Shown: piece by piece, positions 6,491 through 8,301 of the stretch
How positions within the stretch are numbered: the stretch's first letter is position 1
How the letters are laid out: each line of letters starts with the position of its first letter
Source of the DNA: Sulfurovum sp.
GTDB taxonomy: Bacteria; Campylobacterota; Campylobacteria; Campylobacterales; Sulfurovaceae
Length of the DNA stretch: 8,301 nucleotides
Direction: 5' to 3'
Assembly: GCA_030622375.1 (NCBI GenBank)
Contig: JAUXGC010000050.1
Coordinates: 1-8,301 of the forward strand
Notes under the pieces: model-generated
What the model saw: only the letters and a program-made list of their open reading frames with translations
What the model was told of the DNA's origin: nothing
Databases searched by the model: none
Program-made: the position numbers and the translations under genes

Positions 6491-7696
6491 ATGACATATT
6501 TAGAAAAAATACAAAAAGCCAAAGCAAGACTGATGTTGGAGCAGCCGTACTTTGGTACTATCGCTTCATCCTTGAAGTTGGAACAGAACAATGAATTACT
6601 TACCTTTTTAAGTGATGGTGAGGCACTGAGATATAATAGTGAATACATAGACCGTTTAAATATACATGAAGTTGAGTTTGTCATGGCAAATGGTGCTATG
6701 CATTCAGTCTTAAAGCACCAAGATAGAAGTGCAGGGCGTACAAAATGGCTTTGGCAAACTGCTACAGACTATGTGGTTAACTCTATGCTTGTAAACAATG
6801 GCATGCAACTTCCTGAGTATGCCAATTATGAAAAAAAATTTAACGGCATGTATGCAGAAGAAGTTTACCAAATGCTCCGTGATGAAATGATGGATGACGC
6901 ATTTGGAATGGAAGAACAACTTCAACAAATCATGAAAGATGATGATGTGCATAATGAAAATATACAAATGCAGCAGGAAAATGTAGCCTCTCCTGATGCC
7001 ACAGATTCAAAATATGATAACGATAGCAAAGACAAAGAAGAGACCTCTTCTGAATCCACACAAAACAGTGAAGCATTGTCAAAAGAGTTAAAAGAGCAGT
7101 TTGAACAGATATTCCAAAAGCTTAACAGACAAGGAACTTTACCCCAAGACTTAAAGTTTGTAGTCCCTGAATACTTCTCCCATAAGGTGGATTGGCGTGA
7201 ATTTCTATATGGCTACATCGCTACTTATTCTAAAAGTACCTATTCATTCGTACCTCCCAATATGAAGTACCTCTACCGTGGTATCTACTTGCCCAGTTTA
7301 AGTTCTGACCTTTTGCGTATTGTTATTTCGGTAGATACTTCTGGTTCAGTAGATGAAACATTATTGTCTACCTTCCTAGGAGAGATAAGCTCCATTATGC
7401 AAAGCTACCCCAACTATGAGATAGACCTTATCACAGCAGATGCCAAGATACAGTCTCATAATGTCTTTTTACCTGGAGAGTCATTGGACTACACCATAAG
7501 CGGAGGAGGCGGCACAGACTTCCGCCCCGTTTTCCAATATGTAGACCAACAGATAAACTACCCAACACTATTACTTTACTTTACGGACGGCATGGGAACA
7601 TTCCCAAAAAGTGAACCCTCTTATGATGTCATGTGGGTCATGCCTAAAGAGTTGGATGTGCCTTTTGGTGAGGTGATGGTTTTGGAAGAAGGTTAG
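6491..7696 (+). CDS. DUF2201/COG3864-type protein: degenerate metallopeptidase-like domain plus VWA-like domain
   Basis: This 401-residue cytosolic protein has no signal peptide or membrane segment. Residues 1-130 match the DUF2201 N-terminal (putative metallopeptidase) domain: an opening KARLMLEQPYFGTIASSLKL, then a zinc-motif region and DYVVNSMLVNNGMQLP (93-108). In this family the motif is normally HExxHxxxxH; here it reads N67-G68-A-M-H71-SVLK-H76, so the first His and the catalytic Glu are replaced. Residues 131-200 are a low-complexity acidic linker rich in D/E/S/Q. Residues 275-400 form a VWA-like domain with a complete MIDAS: D282-T-S284-G-S286, T342 in GGGGTDF and D366 in YFTDG. Relatives usually lie beside a MoxR-type AAA+ ATPase; none is in the window and the upstream neighbour is clpB. 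An in-frame TGA at 6476-6478 rules out a longer N-terminus. No Shine-Dalgarno sequence precedes the ATG. The cellular role is unknown; a metal-dependent protein-binding partner for an ATPase is an inference. Confidence 0.85.
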   Translation: MTYLEKIQKAKARLMLEQPYFGTIASSLKLEQNNELLTFLSDGEALRYNSEYIDRLNIHEVEFVMANGAMHSVLKHQDRSAGRTKWLWQTATDYVVNSMLVNNGMQLPEYANYEKKFNGMYAEEVYQMLRDEMMDDAFGMEEQLQQIMKDDDVHNENIQMQQENVASPDATDSKYDNDSKDKEETSSESTQNSEALSKELKEQFEQIFQKLNRQGTLPQDLKFVVPEYFSHKVDWREFLYGYIATYSKSTYSFVPPNMKYLYRGIYLPSLSSDLLRIVISVDTSGSVDETLLSTFLGEISSIMQSYPNYEIDLITADAKIQSHNVFLPGESLDYTISGGGGTDFRPVFQYVDQQINYPTLLLYFTDGMGTFPKSEPSYDVMWVMPKELDVPFGEVMVLEEG

Positions 7697-7857
7697 TTGC
7701 ATTACCAATCTAGTAGATTTACTCTATAGTTATTTGACTTTAAGACGCTTGGCTACGGAAGTTTTGTGGGTCACTTGTTCCTTTTCAAGGTTTTGTTATA
7801 TTTCTGAATCGGGTATAAATTATTTAAAATAATATTTTCTAATAATTTAATTTTAGA
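7697..7857. other. Intergenic region between the VWA gene and ycaO, no convincing gene
   Basis: This stretch contains no complete gene that I can support. Its middle part (about 7741-7790) is visibly less AT-rich than its flanks. On the minus strand it has a 21-codon open run between stops at 7798-7796 and 7732-7730, with a charged, protein-like sequence ending SVAKRLKVK. A 4-bp hairpin CCTT-TTC-AAGG (7780-7790) followed by TTTTG is too weak to call a terminator. The rest is AT-rich. Confidence 0.4.
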
Positions 7858-7863
7858 TATAAT
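7858..7863 (+). promoter_or_regulatory. Probable -10 box of ycaO
   Basis: A perfect TATAAT within AGATATAATTTTT lies 35 nt upstream of the ATG at 7899. A start near 7870 would leave a leader of about 29 nt. The upstream DNA is strongly A/T-rich and has no clear -35 box, in line with Campylobacterota housekeeping promoters. Confidence 0.55.
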
Positions 7864-7898
7864 TTTTGAAAATATTAGGGACGAAGAGAGATCAGGGT

Positions 7899-8301
7899 AT
7901 GAATATATTATCAAAAAATGCAACAGCCGAAGAGTCAATACAAAAGATGAACAGTGCTTTAAAAAGTATATCTTCAGATATAACTTTAGGTAAACAGATA
8001 CACCCTTTGACAAATTGCTACTCTGTAAATCTAAAATCACTTGATGCACCAAAACATATATATACAAATGGAAAAGGGATAAATGAACTCTCTTGCAATG
8101 CTAGTGCTTTGGGTGAATATATAGAAAGAATGCAAACAAATAACTTTTTTATAGAGTTTTATATGCAAAACAAAGAGTTTTATCCAGATCAGAAAAGTTT
8201 TACAGATGTAAAAGAGTGTCTAAATGACAAACTGCACAAATTTTATAATCCAAACGATGAATTAGAGTTAGGGGATTTTTTAGATTTCAACAGTGATGAG
8301 C
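7899..8301 (+). CDS. ycaO: YcaO-domain protein, probable RimO accessory factor for ribosomal protein S12 methylthiolation, N-terminal part
   Basis: The reading frame is open from the ATG at 7899 to the window end (134 complete codons) and is cut by the edge. It follows the N-terminus of E. coli YcaO closely: a short N-terminal helix, then IYTNGKGINELSCNASALGEYIERMQTNNFF (residues 54-84, given in outline), and further on KLHKFYNPNDELELGDFLD. LGEYIER gives the ExxE pair E73/E76, near-identical in position to the ATP/Mg-binding glutamates of the E. coli protein. YcaO enzymes use ATP to activate amide backbones; the E. coli-type member instead assists RimO in beta-methylthiolation of an aspartate in ribosomal protein S12. 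The match to the E. coli type, and not to the azoline-forming peptide modifiers, is judged from N-terminal similarity only. No natural-product genes are beside it in the window. The ribosome binding site is unclear: GAGAG (7886-7890) is 8 nt upstream, while AGGG (7894-7897) is only 1 nt from the ATG. Confidence 0.85.
   Translation, partial: MNILSKNATAEESIQKMNSALKSISSDITLGKQIHPLTNCYSVNLKSLDAPKHIYTNGKGINELSCNASALGEYIERMQTNNFFIEFYMQNKEFYPDQKSFTDVKECLNDKLHKFYNPNDELELGDFLDFNSDE

Noticed and set aside
6665..6681. HEVEF (residues 59-63 of the VWA protein) as a surviving HExxH zinc motif
   Set aside because: The fifth residue is Phe, not His, and the downstream H71/H76 spacing aligns the real motif position with N67-G68 instead.
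4015..6684. Several minus-strand open frames of 60-127 codons opposite clpB and the start of the VWA gene
   Set aside because: They lie antisense to intact clpB and VWA coding sequence, lack recognisable domains and have residue compositions expected of shadow frames.
7780..7795. Intrinsic terminator after the VWA gene
   Set aside because: The stem is only 4 bp and the following T-run is short and interrupted.
7771..8067. A 98-codon minus-strand open frame over the ycaO start
   Set aside because: It overlaps the ycaO promoter and N-terminus, has a low-complexity I/L/Y/S-rich translation typical of AT-rich antisense, and shows no domain.
1..8301. Mobile element, CRISPR array, tRNA/rRNA or phage region
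   Set aside because: No transposase or integrase, no spaced direct repeats, and no cloverleaf or rRNA-like sequence was seen; codon use looks even across the genes.

Overview
The window is AT-rich chromosomal DNA. Its protein sequences and gene order point to a Campylobacterota (epsilonproteobacterial) genome, most likely a Sulfurimonas/Sulfurovum-type organism. Two signs support this: a carboxy-terminal processing protease gene runs straight into purC (an order I recall from Campylobacter), and the promoters have good TATAAT boxes but weak or absent -35 boxes. The genus is inferred; no rRNA or other marker gene is present.

Layout. The left half (1-3687) is read on the minus strand. In transcription order it holds gph (phosphoglycolate phosphatase-like HAD hydrolase), a DAO-like FAD-dependent oxidoreductase 6 nt further on, a 116 nt gap, the S41 protease ctpA, and the first 24 codons of purC, whose GTG start shares a base with the ctpA stop. 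A 184 nt divergent intergenic region (3688-3871) separates these from the right half, which is read on the plus strand. The right half holds clpB, a gene for a two-domain metallopeptidase-like/VWA protein (DUF2201/COG3864 type), and the first 134 codons of a ycaO homologue cut by the window edge.

Function. These are mostly housekeeping genes: periplasmic proteolysis (CtpA), purine synthesis (PurC), phosphoglycolate salvage (Gph), disaggregation of heat-damaged protein (ClpB) and probable ribosomal protein S12 modification (YcaO). Two products have no defined role: the FAD oxidoreductase, probably co-transcribed with gph, and the VWA/DUF2201 protein.

Most informative signals. (1) A HAIR-like inverted repeat, the HspR operator type, lies across the -35 box and spacer of a near-consensus clpB promoter. 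(2) A perfect extended -10 box ends 6 nt before the ATG of the VWA gene, with no Shine-Dalgarno sequence, which predicts a leaderless mRNA. (3) In the same protein the usual zinc motif HExxHxxxxH reads NGxxHxxxxH while the VWA metal site is intact. (4) A long AT-rich inverted repeat between gph and clpB carries mirrored TATAAT boxes. I see no mobile element, CRISPR array, tRNA, rRNA or phage gene, and no clear case for a wholly new multi-gene system.
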